A DNA stretch of 64,000 nucleotides, taken from contig NW_019211459.1 in NCBI RefSeq assembly GCF_002443255.2, forward strand, positions 24,633,388-24,697,387, in the 5' to 3' direction. Every line of letters starts with the position of its first letter. The stretch's first letter is position 1. Under the pieces are notes generated by a model, which searched no databases, was not told where the DNA came from, and was given only the letters and a program-made list of their open reading frames with translations. Below, one piece after another: positions 47,210 to 61,610 of this stretch. The translations under genes were made by a program, and so were the position numbers. The DNA comes from Varroa destructor. Lineage: Eukaryota; Arthropoda; Arachnida; Mesostigmata; Varroidae.

Positions 47210-49870
47210 ACCACCAATGATGGCGCGGTCGGAGCCGCCACGCGAGTCCCTGCTGCTGTTTCCGAACGACCGTTGCCACTTCTCCTCCAGGCGGTCTAGG
47301 CGCTATATAGGAATCCGATTGCAGGTCGAAACTCTAGCCGTCTTGAATATTAATTAACTTTATTACGAGTGTTGTGAGGTAGTCTGAGGGACGCGCGGGT
47401 GTGAGCAAAGATTTGCGGTGTTTTAACTTCATCGATACCATTTCTTCCAAGTGGGGCCGTGATTCCCGGCTCGACCGCCCTATGCATTTAGGCCATGAAT
47501 GAATTCGGTACGATCTGTCATGTTGTCGTAGAAAAGAATGAATCAGCTTGCTTGCGACCCAGTCTATGGGTTTTCTTTGGTGATTCCAAAATCGAATGGT
47601 ATTGTTTTCTTGCGGTTTTTACTTATTGTCACGAGTATTGTATGTTTGTATCAATTATCATAAAAAATTTCCAGTTAAGATTATTAAGGAAACTGTCTCT
47701 CTCGGAACTTAGACTGGATGAAGTCAATCCTAAACTGCCAGGTCTTATATTAACGAGACACTGATGGAAAGGTGGTAATATGGAACAGCGTAGAGATTCG
47801 ATTCTCTTTTCTCTGTTTACCATGGCAGCGCTGGACGTTAGTCAACTTTAATAGTATTTCGACTTACCCTCAGTACCTTATACAAGCCAAGTTACGTGAG
47901 GCTAATTCATTCGTGAGGCTAAACCAGGAAGCTAGAGTGTTCTTAGCCGACATCAGACTTTTTATGCACACATTCATTTTCTAAGCAAGTTCTTGGCCAA
48001 ATTATATTTAGAAGATAATTTTTGTTGATTGCAAAATTCCTAAAGGCGGAACGTTTAAAAACGTAAAGAGATGCGTGTGATTAAAAAAACGTGAGTTCAA
48101 TGCACTTCTTTACTAATTTCCAATGAAGCTGAGATCATTTCCAATACCATCATCAGTTTATTGTTGTTCGTCACCTTTTCAATCAGACCGCTACTCTATG
48201 TCCCTAAAAGGGATAAAGGAACACCTACAAAGGCGGAAATTTTCAGTACTCATTGAAAAATGGTATTGGAACTGAAAGTCCATAACCTGCCACAGGTAGT
48301 ACTGAAGCTAGTTTGTACCCGATGGCTCTTCTCGAGTAGTTTGTCCTTGATCATTAGCTCACTGAATGAATAGTAGCCGCTGACGAGCGACCTTGAGCCT
48401 CGACCGTGATCTTATTTGGACAATGCTTTTTTTTCCTTCTCATCCAAGCAACGAACTCTCCTGAACAGCCTGGAAGGAGGTCTTTTCCGGCAAGTTTTCT
48501 GGCGTGGAAAGGTTGCCCCGCATGAGACCTAAGAAAAGCTTGCCTCGTTCTTTCGTGTATGCCGTGGCGTTTCTATTCGGCTTGGCTTCTAACCAGCGAC
48601 TGACTGCTGCTAGCAGTATCCATCGTTCAAGCACTTTGGATGACCGCTGACTGGCCGAAGCAGAGAGGGGTAACCTCGGGCTTTTGGGGGACGTGAGCCC
48701 TCTAGTGGGGGTTACTGGGGTAGTCGGTCCTGTCTACACGGGAAAATTCCCGTGTGGAATGCAAGCAACGGCAGCATGGAGTGTAGCAGCCGTCGACGGC
48801 GGAAACCGCCAGAGGGAAAATCGGGCTAAAACGGGACATCGGAAGGGGGAGCCACTAGATGTAGACTGCTTGTCCATTAGGAGTCGATTAATCATCTTCG
48901 CTACTACTGCTGCCATAGCACAAGCTGTACCGTACTCCGACAGAGCTTACACAGCTCCCAACATTGACTGTACGGAAGAGACCGGATTGCGCCACGCTCT
49001 CTATCGAGTGCTAGCGGCACAGACGCCGGCCGCTGAGGGTAGTAGATGAGATCTTTGGTCATTCTGGCAGCTACTTCTTCCTCTTCCTTTTCGGCAATCT
49101 ACGGCCGAATTGACACACACACGCACACCCAGACTTGCACAGTCCGCTGCGATATTTCTTGAAGTAGTTGGTCTCTTATAGCTCGTGGTTTCTACTGCCG
49201 TAGCGACTGGTACGGTAGCTGTACTGCCGCTTCTTTACGAGAGGTGGTTCAGCTATCGGGTGCTGTGACCCCAAGACACGCCACTCGGCTGCCGCTAGGT
49301 CGATCTCGCGACTCTTGCCCCTGCGGCAAAAACACGGCCAGCCCACTATAGAGGCAGAAGGAGTTCCTTAACACTCTCTAACACTCAATGGCGTCGTTTG
49401 CTTCGACCATGTCCATTCACCGGGTCATCTCGCCTTGTATTGACCATTCCCTCTGTTTAAGTGTGTCTGACTGTGGACGCATGTGTATCGGGGACTGTAT
49501 GTCTGCGTACGGATAACCTGGTAGGGATTGGCGAAGACGCAGTTTACTGCGGCTGGGATTCGCTGCTGCGATGTTCATATGTTTGGGAGCACTTCCATCG
49601 TTCATTGACTACTCGGTTCACACGAAACAGTTATTATTGCTACTATTAATAGATGGACGAGAGGCTTCGGAAGGAACTAGGCCTCCTCCAAGCTCCGTTG
49701 GACGTGGGCCGCCGATTTACGAATGTTTGCGTTACTTCGCAGTGGAAAAAGTAAGAAGACTGTGTGCTAATGTGAATGTAGGACGGGCGATTTTCGTTGA
49801 TCTCATAGATCTAAACGTAGACGGCTACAAAAGGATAAGCAGAATATCATAGGTGCGGTGCAGGGGTAAG
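47210..49870. other. Mixed stretch with a GC-rich block at 48.4-49.9 kb
   Basis: A 121-codon + frame (48684-49049) begins at TTG; its first ATG is at 48760. A 20-base hairpin acacgggaa/ttcccgtgt with a 2-base centre lies at 48736-48755. No gene can be assigned. Confidence 0.4.
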
Positions 49871-52800
49871 CAAATTTCAGTAGCAGCAGCAGCAACAAAA
49901 GTAGCAATTGGTAGATTTGATTTGACCAGTCACTTCTGCGCTAAATAGAAGTGCTATACAACTTCGCTTTTCTGTTACTTAGTATATTTGAGCATTGCTC
50001 TATAACGACTGATTTTTCCATCTACGAAGAACCTAAACTTCGGCAGAAGAAGAGCTATTTACTCTGTGCATATATACTCGTTCGATATATCTTTTGAGTG
50101 TTTCATTGACTACATAGCTTCATTGGATTATAGAATCACACTGTAGCCGACTGACACCAACAATATGCGCTGTGTGAACGATCGTACGTTTCTCTGCTAA
50201 TTTGCCTGTCATTGTAAAAAGTCAAGGACGAACTGACAGTGATCAATGCAGAATGGCATAATAACACGATACAATCACCTTCCTCTCGATATTTATTTAC
50301 CATCTTTTCTATTATTATTGTTTCTGTTGTTAAATGTGTTGTTTTTGTTGCTTAGCCGGGGTCGCCGTTAACGCGACAACAGCTCTGCTGGATGCAGCGT
50401 GCCTCTTGCATTCCCTTGCGTACCGCTTTCCCTGTCATTGGGTTTGGGTAACTGGGAAGTGTGCGTGGTGCACCCGTTAACATCGCTGCGATAGGCCAGT
50501 GGCTCAGGCAGCCTTGAGTAGTCCTCCATCTACAAAGCCCGAGGAGCCTCGGTAATATCCATATTTCTTAGTTACCAGCAACAGTGGAAAAGAGGAGAGA
50601 CAACGGGTCCAAGATGAGTCGATGGAATTATCGCCATAACATGAACGCAGCCGCCCGTTCATCAACACAACTAGTAGAATGGAAGCACTCACGAAAGAAA
50701 GACAATAGCCTTTGTTTTGTCCTGACTAGTGAACAATGACCATCTCGACATTGTTGAGCCATTGCTGAAGGCCAAACCGCTGAAGCTGCCGAGAATCTGC
50801 AGACGACCCAACAAGAGGGGTTATACATCTCTTAGGTCTGGGCTCTAATCACATCAACAAGGATCAACAAGGCAAACAGTTTAGTCCAAAAAAATTACCG
50901 AGTGGCACGGGCGACAGCCGCCGCAGCAGCATTTTCACGCTTCCTTAGTCAAGCTTCGTAGCGTTATACAGTCCATTTGGTCAGGGGAGCAAAACATAAC
51001 TTTTAGGTCGAAACGTGTAGGAGAACAATTTAAAATATGTAGGCTAGTCAGAGCTCAGCTTGTGTTTAACGGTAATTAACATGGTCCGTAAGGACACACT
51101 TCGATACACTGTGTTAGTGCAGTTCTCAAAGTAGGAAACGGGTATATGCTTATTTAATAATTACCAATAATATACTGTTACATTTATAAAATGGTCACCT
51201 CTTGTTTTAAGGTAAGTACTAGGCGTCAAGCTTTTTTATAATGAACAAATCTTAAACTCTGTATTTCTAAATCTCTGACGTCACTCGGTATATGATCCTA
51301 TACAAAAGACAGCATCTCTTCTTAAAAGCATAAGTTCTTCATTTCTCTTTGCCAAGTTTTACTATTGCCATTTTTCGGTCAACTTAGAACTAGCGAATCC
51401 AATCCACCTCAACTATCTATTAACCAAAACGTTATTCACCCCTTTCTCGTATATATATATAAGTAAAATAAACAAGTTTATATAAATGTACATATAAATT
51501 TATTAGCAATAAATTAAATTTTCCCAGATCGAGCCTTCATTCTTGTCTCAAGAATGCCGACACTTAAGCTTTTTTCTTACTTGGTTAAATTTGTATGGAA
51601 TTTTAAAAATAACATTACTTCAGCATAATTTCGAAATGGCGTAAGTTAGGTGGAGTCACGGCGTAATTTCAATAGAGTAACATGGCCGGGCGATAACTTA
51701 TTTACAGTGGGAAAATAAGATAATCGATAGCGAAGTATGAAACAATTGGTACTGGATCACGAGAACGTTGTAACCCGAACATGAAATATGTTCCTGTTGC
51801 AACAGCTGCAATCTTTCCACATCAGCATTCCCACTACGGATAATATTGAAGGACTGTGTGGTTTGGGGAGCTCGTGAGCACTTCGTTTCCATGCACCACA
51901 AAAGAACAAGCGTGCAGCTACGCTGGTTCAAATCTTCACGCTCTCAAAAAAATAATTAATAGAAGTACAAACATCAGGAATTACCAATACGACGTTAATA
52001 GTTAGTGGTATAGGTATGTTTGAGAAAATTTAGATAAACCTAATAGAATCTGCCTGGGCTATTCCGTTTAACGGGGCAGACTTCTGAAAAGTTTATACGA
52101 TATCGCAAAAAAAACAGTAACGATTAGATCGGTGAAAACAAAGATGAACAAATCTAGATAATAAATTAAACGATTTTTGGATTCACAGCAGAGCCAGGTA
52201 GTCACGAACATGCCGGCCCTTGGCTTGCCTAAGCGGAAAGTGAAGCTGCGGTGTACGCTAATCGATCCAGCAAACATTCATTGTATTAGTAACTTGTTTT
52301 TCTTTTACCGTTCCGTTATATTAACTATATTAAGTTACTAGGTAACTTTTGTCAAGATCACTATATAGAAATCCCTCTGATACCTTATAAATCGCAGCAA
52401 ATCACCTACAACTCTGTTATGTTTATGCCAGCAGTAGCTTGCGTATATGTAAAATCCCTTTTTCGTAGACTCATGCATACTCGTCTGATCTGATTTTGTT
52501 ATCACCTAACTGCGATCGGCTCAGTGCTTGAATCAAAATGTTGTCACCTCCCAATTGACCCTCTCGCTGGGTTTGTAGCCACTCATCCAAAAGTAGCATC
52601 CTGCCCTCTTCAATGGCCATTTATCTATTGTCACTTGCATTCGCGTCGTTGATTCTTGTGTTAGCCTCTTGTTGTTCCCTTCTTTCTGATCTCATTCAAC
52701 CTCCTCCTGGGGTCCCACAGCCCCCCAAGGTGCTTGACATCATTGGGAGACTACTCAGTTGCATTTGATTTGCCTTCTGACCTCCGTTTCGCCTCCCATA

Positions 52801-55800
52801 GCTCCTCCTTGCGGAAGCCAACACTGACAGCAGCGTCCCGAAACAATGACACCCAAGTTGTAATGGCCGCAAAAGCACATCATATACGAGAAGCGACGTG
52901 CCTCGTACTATTTGCTGCTTGTCCAGAAACGTACCATTTGGCTTGCGGTCTAACATGGGTATGGATCGGGTCTGATGGAATCGTTGGTGCCTGCTTGTGG
53001 TTGCTGTCCTACCTTCGGAGTTTGCGGCGTTATTTTTTGTTGCTGGCATATCGTATCATCCCGCTGATGTTCGGTTGCAACGAATAATGTAGCAAATAAG
53101 ACAGCAGCTTGTAATCCAAGTTTGCTGAGATGAAGGTTTCTTTTTTTGTTTTCCAAGTCTATTCCGAGTCGCGCTATAGAAGCAGCTGGTCGAAAAATTG
53201 GGATAATGCAACAAAAGAGGGATCTCAAAATGATCGGTGAGGGTCATTTTTACTTTGTGACATTAGGGCTATAAAATGATCTTTCACATACATGTGTAGT
53301 GCATTCCGTTGACTGTAAAAATTGAAGTTTTTTTGTCGTAACTCCATTCTCAAGGTTCGAATTTACGCGTAGACAAACACTATTTTGTACTGCCGTTTAT
53401 AATAGTCTCCGACAGTTTAAATATCGGTCGTGAAAGTGGGTAGATACAATTATGGCCTAGTGTCTACAGGATGGATTGGCTTCTTAAAAACTCAGCTATA
53501 GGGGTGCTGTAAGAAAATAAGGAAAACTTGATTAGCAGTGCGTATATATTCATACTGGATCGACTATATTTTTAGCGCCTTATTTAGTTCACTATAAATG
53601 ACCTTTAGGACTATTCATAAGAATATAAGAATCCTTAAAGAATATAACGCAGGTACTTTGTAGTGCCGTCGATAGATAGTCATTCATTCAACTATCACAA
53701 ACCTAACTCATAGAAAATCGCAAAATGCCGGCTGATCTCAGCAATTAATCCGAATCTATAAAGATGACATCACTCATGAGTCCAAGCTCGTGTATTTACG
53801 AAGCTTCAATGCCATTGATGATCAATGGTAAAAAAGTGAAATATCGGCTAATGCGAGGCATGTTTTTAAACAAGCGGATACTGCCAGCCCCAGACATGCG
53901 TTGCCAGTTCAGCCCAACCTGGAAGACTATCTTCTGAAACATATTGTTATCGTTAGATGATCATAGATCTATTTAAAAAGTGGCGTGCTGCCAAGCCACT
54001 AGCCGCATCGTAGCAAATCGTATATGCATAACGCTATGTATGCCCGCCGCCATCTTCAGAGCGTCATCTCCACGGCGGCTTCACGACGCTGCGGTGACGG
54101 CTGGCGATTATTAACGCTCTTCAAATCTATTTTCAGTAGAAAAAAGAAATGTTATTAATAATCATAGCCTCTCATCTTCTGTGTCTCTCTCCGTCGATTT
54201 TTGTTACCCGCGTCATATTTCTGCCACGCGTTCGTCGCTCCACAGCTCTGTAAATGTGTATCTCTTCGAGTGAAAACGTATCATCGTCACTGGTAGCTGA
54301 TTCGATCGAAATCAACGTTCGTTTGTTTTACGGTAGTCCTCGTCCACTCACTGATGATGAAGTTCTGCTAGGGCAGACATCGCCGATAACAACAACGCTA
54401 GCTATATTGCTCGCGCTACATTTCAAACGGTCGATAAGTTAGTGTTACCGAACAAGAGGATAAGCAGACAGCTAACAAAAAAGGTAGTGTCACTGTAGTG
54501 CGTCTTGAATTTTCTTCAATCCAGCCCGAAAGCAAATCAGCAAGGACGGTGAGGCATTGAACATCATCACTCCGATACTATTGCTACTGCCGGCTCGTCC
54601 GGGGCCGCAGCCGTAAATGAACGACTGGTGCTACGAGTCATGAAAGGACGCCAATGTTCGAAGGGTAGCTCGCCAATAGCAAACAAATGTTACGTCTCTA
54701 CGGCGGCACAAGCCGCTGCCAGTAATAATGTCCCTATTAGAAATGCTGTCGGGCGCATTTGACGCTGTTTATCGACCGGTGCGCGGCTGGTCGATCCCAA
54801 CAGATATCTACAGAGATCGTATGGGGGGTAAACCTGTAAGTAGGTGATATTGACGCGAATCGACAAGTCACTGTACCTTGCGCTACTGTTGTATTTCCGT
54901 TACCCCTCTCGGATAGTGGATATTGAAGCGTAACGCAGAACACAAATTTGCGTCGACGAATGTTCACTGTTTGAAGTCCGAGACTTGCACACGAGATTTT
55001 ACCAACGAGGGTAGCTGTAGACACGATAGGGTACGTAACAGGGATGGAGACTAGAAACGATTATGACAGACGGAGCAGACAAATATATGTATATGTATGT
55101 GTGTATATATAGAGAGAGAAAGAGAGAGAGATTGGAGCACAGAAATTGGGAAAAATATCGAAATTAGCCTGTCGAAGCGTTCGTTCCAAAAGAAAAATGG
55201 CAAAATATAAATAAACTTTGATAAAAATCTTCAACCGCTTTATATCGATAGCAGACTCGGACTCTTCGCCTGGCAACTACTGGTAATGTCTCTTTGCCGC
55301 CGCGAATGACTCGTGCCGCAGCGCTATTACTTCTAAAGCTTGGAAAGGAAGAACCCTCCGGCGAAGCTGAAATCGTTGTATTTTGTATCTGGCGTGCTGC
55401 TTGTCCCCGTCGCTGTAGAAGTGTCATGGTAATGCCATTCGTATACGTTTACGATTGCAACAGATGACAACTTCGCTAGCGAACTTGGACGAGGCGACGG
55501 GGAAAGGGGTGGAGGGGGCTCATGGAACGGAAACACCACCCAAAATGTCGACGACATCGCGCAAGCGTTACGAAGGTATGGGCTCTATGAAATGGGGTGT
55601 TTTTGCCTCGTACGACTAGTACGAGCGAGTATGTGAGGTACATGCACTTGTCAAAATGTGCAGAAACACTTCATCAAGTCTAGAAGAATGAATGAATCTA
55701 TTCTGTCTTGATATATTTGAGCGTTTCAGAGACGATGGCCATCGCAAAAAGAGAAAATCTATAAACAACGAAATGTCCAGTAAAAAAGAATTATTATGAG

Positions 55801-57400
55801 CTTAATTGCGAGAATAATATATACGTCATTAATCAAAAACAGTCTGGTTGTGATTGCAGTTTGCTTGCGTCCGTAGCATCGGATCGAAGTCGCGTGACGG
55901 CATACCTCATCGTTACTGTATCGGTTAAACAAACATAACTGTGTGATACTATTATTAAATTTGCCTCTATTTAAAGAAGAAACTACTATACAGGATGATT
56001 TGTACTAACTTCTTTTAGCCAGCTTTCTATTGATATACAGGGCTACGATCAGAGACATATAGCCTTGCATGATTAGGAAGGTCTCGTTCCAACTAGGACG
56101 GGCCACCAAAACGAAGAAGCGTAAAATCATATATACTACGATAGTCGTACGCTAATTGGACCAAGATGGCTATGTAGTCGAGCGTCTGGTAACGATAACC
56201 CCCGTCAGAGAAGACAGGTGATCCATCTTACTGGGCTTATGATGTGGACGTCCTGTAGAGTGGTCGAGGATTTAGCCTCAACGACGTTGGAATACCAATA
56301 AGACATTGCCAGATCAATAGTGTTAGGCAAGAAAGTACGTACACTTTCGCAAAGGCGTTTAACAACGAACAATTGCAGTTGGAGACGATATTTGTTTGAG
56401 GTTGATCCGCCTTATCGCATTAGCGATACAGATTCGCGTAAAATAAATGCAAACATTATATTCCTATAATATTTTTTCAGCAAGTATGCATAGAATCGGT
56501 GCATTATCGACAAGAAATGCTAAATTGTGAGTATCGTATCCGATGCCTGAACGTACATGTGTACCTGTCTAATGTCCTTCCCAAATGTTAATTGTTTTTG
56601 CACAGGGTGAGTCTGATTAAACACAAGCTTCAACTGAGATGAATTTTTCACCAGATCGGCTTTTTTAACGCGATTGCCAAAATCAATGCGGTGTAGGTAT
56701 ATTCGTCTGCTAGGACACAACCCTCTTGAACCTAACATCCTATGTGCTGTTAGAGAAACAGTAACCTTTTTGCTGTTCAAGCACGTCCTTATCGAGTGAA
56801 AACAGACTAGCTGGTAACACATTTTAACTAAATGTAGGGAACCGAAGGAAATTTACGGACTAATCACTTTTCGACATAAAGACAGCTCAGGATTTCGTCT
56901 AGGACCATATGAACTTTTCGAAGTTGCGTTACCTGCCGTGCGATACCTATTTAGTCTATATATGTGTGCGTCATTTCGGTGTCGGTATCGTTGTGACTGG
57001 AGTTTTGCCGAATGTTACTTCTGGAGAACTTTTTCAAGCATGACTTTTACATTTTTGTATTAAGTTAATCTCACTGCCGGTCTGTTTAAATTACCTATTT
57101 AATGCAATTGCTCCCTGTTCGTACTCATGCTTGAAACTGTAATATGATGAAACACTGTTTGTTGCGATTATCGATACAAACGTATGTACTATTATGGCTA
57201 TGATACAAACAGCGCTATTCATTCATGGATAATTTGCTAACAACGATAACGTAATATTTTACCCTAATTATTGTTTTTACAAATAAAATTTATTAACTAA
57301 CTGTAGAAAAAATATCGTACTAAAATTACTATGCTTACACGTTAGACTTGACGCTTATGACTATACAGAAAAAAATGACTCCTTAATAATTTTTTGTTTA
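49870..57400. other. Mostly AT-rich non-coding stretch
   Basis: Overlapping frames of 117 codons at 52696-53087 on opposite strands have no motif. An AG run lies at 55111-55131 and TA/TG runs at 55085-55110. A 62-codon ATG frame at 54254-54442 looks mildly protein-like but lacks other support. Confidence 0.4.
55111..55131 (+). repeat. AG-rich microsatellite
   Basis: Interrupted (AG)n run, agagagagaaagagagagag. Confidence 0.85.
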
Positions 57401-60200
57401 AACATAACTTTTATTATAGTATCACAGCTACGGACTCCCAGCAGCCATGCATAGGCAAAGTCAAGTGCCAGGCTCGCGTGACACCTCTGCTTTCCCCCTT
57501 TACCGCCTTTTTCGAATTAAGCCAGACCCGTTTGTACGTCTTGCGTCAATGAGTTTATGTAGTTGAGAGATATGGTAGAACGCAACCAACCGCCCATTGA
57601 TCCACTTTATTCACTGACAAACTGTCGACAATGCCTGCCCGCAATGCTTAGTGACTTTGGCCTGAAATCTTCGTTTCATTTTCTCACTTTATGCTCTCCC
57701 TTTCCGTCGCGCACCTCAACAAGGCGACCCTGTTGAATGGAGAATTCCAACACTCACGAGTTTTCACTCCATAGCGTTCATCCTATCAGGAACGATCCGC
57801 AAACCCGCCAGGTTACGCCGACTTCCGATGACCCCACACCCCCACCCTATTTCAACGGTTTCCCTCTCGCTCGGGTTTTAGCGATGTTCAGCTCGCCACG
57901 CTTTGCTCAGTCTGCTCAAAGTTGAGGGGACAAAGTGGACCAGTTTCAATCCCCGAACGCCCAATTTATTCGCTATTTTTCAGCCGTTTGCCAGCAAAAG
58001 CGGCAGGAGTTCTTTCGCAACTCTTATTTTGCCCCAGATCTACACATCGTCTGTCTGCGCTTGTTCTGTTCCCTCCGTGCTTTTTCGGGGTTCTTCTCCT
58101 TCAAATTTACTTTGGCCAATACGCCTGCCCCAGCAAGGGCAAAGGGTTCCCAGCGCTTACGGGAAGAGACTTGGCTTAGCATTGAAACCTGAACGAATGG
58201 GAGTGCCTGACAATGATAGATCCACCTGGTCTGCAGCCTTCCTATGAAACAGTTTCGCGAATTTATAGCAGTTTAAACTTATTCCAGAATAAGATTTCGA
58301 CAAGTAATTGGATCATATATAGGTTTACTGCGGAAAATATCGGTAGCCAGATTAACGGGTTACGCCAAATACACCGCATAGTAATTATAAACTAATCTCA
58401 GCTAAAAAAAACCCGTTGGTTATGAACGTGGGCACAACGGGCAAAGAATGCGGTTGTAAGGCTATTTGCCATAGGATCATTTGAAATTGATTAAGGTAAG
58501 AGTGCGTGCATTTATATGGAGCATTTGATACTCGGTGCCAGAGATATTTTGAAGTACTGAAGTTAAAGCGGAATGGACAGACTTGAAGCAAAAGTCACTT
58601 TTTAAGTTCGTATTGAACTTTTTTTAAATTTTTTTTTATGCTAAATCTGTTACATACGTTGTTCAGACGAAAAGCTTTTCAACATTATCTATGAGAGCAC
58701 ACTTTGGATATCGGTTTTTATCCTGATGGTATGCTTCTTGCTGTTCGATAAGTTTGAGTTGAAAGATCGTTGATTGAAAGAAACGACTAACAAGTTATAG
58801 ACTAACAAATGCGAACGGCGTAAACATTTAAGTACTTCAGAGATCTGGTAGTATTGTTCTTACACACGCCTTTCATATGAGCCTATAAGGACAGTGTATA
58901 TAAAAACCCTTTTTAAAAGAAAAGTGTAGTAAAAGAAAAACAATTTGTGCAAGCGGAAACCTTGTATGAAGTACGACAACCTTTTAAAACTCGTAACTTG
59001 TTTGACAATCAAAAGCTTTTGATAAGACATGAAATAACTCAGCACCACAATACTGATACGGGAGAGAATTGATCGATGAAAATGTTTGCATGGCCTTTTT
59101 TATGTACTGTACATCGACTTCAAGTGCGCATTGATGCTTCAAGTAGGGACAGCATCAATTGAAGAACAGGCATCCCTTCAATCAGTTCTGCCCTTAAGTC
59201 CTCTCTGCGCATCCCAAGCAGGAAACATCCGAAGTAGGAAACTGAACTGATGAGGTGCAAAGCCGTCTGCGATTGCATCACGTGCACCGCACGCTGCTCG
59301 ATGTTGTCACTGTTCTTGATGGAGCTTGATTTGTTTGCTCTACAGCAAAGAGATAGATGAAATAAATGTGCGTGGGAGATGTAGGCCTTTCTGCTTGTGT
59401 CTGCGCCTGCCACAGAACTTCATACATGAAGACACACTGACCGCCATTGTGGGCCAACTTCATTTCAGCTTGATTCGGCTAAAGCTTTGATGCGGAGCTT
59501 GCCGCAAGTGACAGTCAAGCTACCCTCTGGATTTAGCCATTATTTGTCGGCCACGAGCCCTCAACGAACGTATGTATATAAAGGCCCCTATGGTAGATCC
59601 ATACGGTAGGGTACACAAGTGAGTATACTAAACTGCTTCCATACGGTGCTGGAATCTAATATACAGCCGATTTCAGGAATGAGACAAGCTGTTCTAAAGG
59701 AAAGCTCTTTTGGGCAAAGGCGGTGCTAACACTTGGATGCTGGATGGAAGATGAGAAACAGGCGCCTGCAGCCTTTAGGTTTTTGGGGTGAGACACACCC
59801 CAAGGTAGACATGTCGGGGGTACGGAATGGCCGGGGATCGCCAATGGAAAGACGATGTGGATAAAGGCAAAAAGGCCACGCATCGCTTGCAAAATGCTTG
59901 CTGGCTCATCTCCTATGTTGTGTCTGAGGGTGGTGGCAGCGGTGACTTGCGGTGAGGCGTCTCGCTGTTTTGATTCGTCTTGAGGGGCCTACCGCTCTAG
60001 CCATGGGGCCGGCCCCTGGGAGAAAAAGCGCCTGAACTCTCCTACAAGAAAGGAAGATCAAATCGCCGATCGCTACCGCCGCTGTTCCAACAGAAAGCTC
60101 ACAGCTCTCTCGCTATAGCGCACACTTACCACTCACTCAAGGGACTACTCGCTGCCACTGGAATGAGCGAGTGCCCGCACCTCGCAATGAATGTGTAAGC
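57400..60200. other. Pyrimidine-rich block (57.45-58.25 kb), then AT-rich
   Basis: All three + frames are open across about 57940-58180, encoding unrelated hydrophobic and Pro/Ser-rich products. Only chance scarcity of purines need explain it. From 58.25 kb the sequence is AT-rich without credible frames. Confidence 0.4.
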
Positions 60201-60233
60201 TTACTTCAATGTGACAATGTATTTTTTCTGCAG

Positions 60234-60489
60234 GTTTTTCCCCTTACCCCAACATAGTGCTTACCCGTCCTCAAAAAGTATAGAAAAAGAGGAAAGACCA
60301 AAGAAAAGCCTGATGTGCGACAACTCCTTAGGAGTTGCAGATGATCCTGAGCAGGCGCAGCTGCTTCTGCAGCAAAGAAAGGCACGCGGGCTGTCGCTAA
60401 TGGTTGCAAACGCAAGCACATCCCGGTACAACACAGTCCCTACTCCCAACCGCGGACGCTGCTGCTACCGAGCTGTGCGAGCGTCCTGA
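60234..60489 (+). CDS. Candidate exon after a strong 3' splice site, unidentified
   Basis: A textbook acceptor, atgtattttttctgcag, ends at 60233. In the frame that continues, the exon encodes SKSIEKEERPKKSLMCDNSL, then DDPEQAQLLLQQRKARGLSL, then NTVPTPNR, and stops at TGA 60487-60489. The composition is varied and charged, unlike neighbouring frames. An alternative is an unspliced ORF from ATG 60217. A donor-like CCG|GTACAA near 60425 could end the exon early. No family is recognised. Confidence 0.28.
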
Positions 60490-61073
60490 CGCGTCGAGTG
60501 AGCGCAGCGTGCATGACAGCGAGCTATTGTAGGAGAAACAGCACAGACGCTCCCTAAACGAACAGAGCCGCGCCCACTGTGAAGAGCATACGCCATTTCT
60601 TTCATGGATAGCCTCTTTCCTTTAAGTAAAGTGAAAAAAAATCAGTGCCGTGACACCCGCGCAACGGAAAAACAGAATGCGAAAATAAATAGGAGAACCA
60701 TGCGTGTCTGTTTATTTAATGTTACACAGGGAATGGAGTACATTTTGCAGAAGAGAATTGTCAGGGCAAAAAGTACAGATGTACCTAAGTCGCCAGCGAA
60801 GTTGGCTAGCGCAACTATAACTCAGTGAAGAATGCTTACGAATTAGGCCCAAACAATGTATAGCATCGACCTTACTGGATTGTAGCGTGTACAGAGCTTT
60901 TGGCAATTAGTTCATGTGTCATCAGTGAACACAATTGCGAGCGACAGTTAGAATAATTCCTTTGAAGCGTATAACAGGTAAAGGTTAAGGTTAGGCGAAA
61001 TTTTTTTGCTTATTATTATTATCAATGCCTCCAAAAACTTACTGATGGAAGAAGAGAAAACCTCTAATGGCAG

Positions 61074-61325
61074 GTGGTAAGAAACGTCCAACAATCACTA
61101 ACACCCAAGACATTCTCTATTGTCAGCCTATTGAAGTATGGTTACGTTGCCTTACTGACTGGGAGCCGGTCATCCACAGGGTCATACAATCAAATGAGTG
61201 AGAACTTGGTCGTTACGAGCACAGTGTTTGTCACGGACTCGCAAGGGCAGACAAGCGATGGCGATGGCAATGACAACGACGAAAAGCACTGGTGTTTTAA
61301 ATCCAGGCGGGATGACACAAGATAG
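61074..61325 (+). CDS. Candidate exon of 83 codons, unidentified
   Basis: This open frame has no ATG at its start and encodes GSRSSTGSYNQMSENLVVTS and then an acidic DSQGQTSDGDGNDNDEKHW. Third codon positions over the acidic part are mostly G or C, as in coding DNA. The frame lies 160 bases upstream of another protein-like frame on the same strand. Neither acceptor nor donor is convincing. Confidence 0.17.
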   Translation: MVRNVQQSLTPKTFSIVSLLKYGYVALLTGSRSSTGSYNQMSENLVVTSTVFVTDSQGQTSDGDGNDNDEKHWCFKSRRDDTR

Positions 61326-61610
61326 TGTCGTTTGGGAACTGACGCGGGAGTTGCCCTCGCCTGGCCTCGAAGCAAAACCTCGATCACAACTCTCTTCCCA
61401 ACTTAATAATACCTTGCGCATACATACTTAATACCTCAATAACGACTCGATATCGGGCAGGGCTAGGAGGGAAGACATGCTAGTGTGAAGCAAGACCTCG
61501 CCAGTGAGATCCTGAAGGGGGTAACAACGAAGTCGGTGTCGCCTCCGCGGGAACGTCTCTTGTCTCTGGTCAGCCAGCCAAAAGCTCGTCGGCTGAAGCC
61601 GCCACTGACA

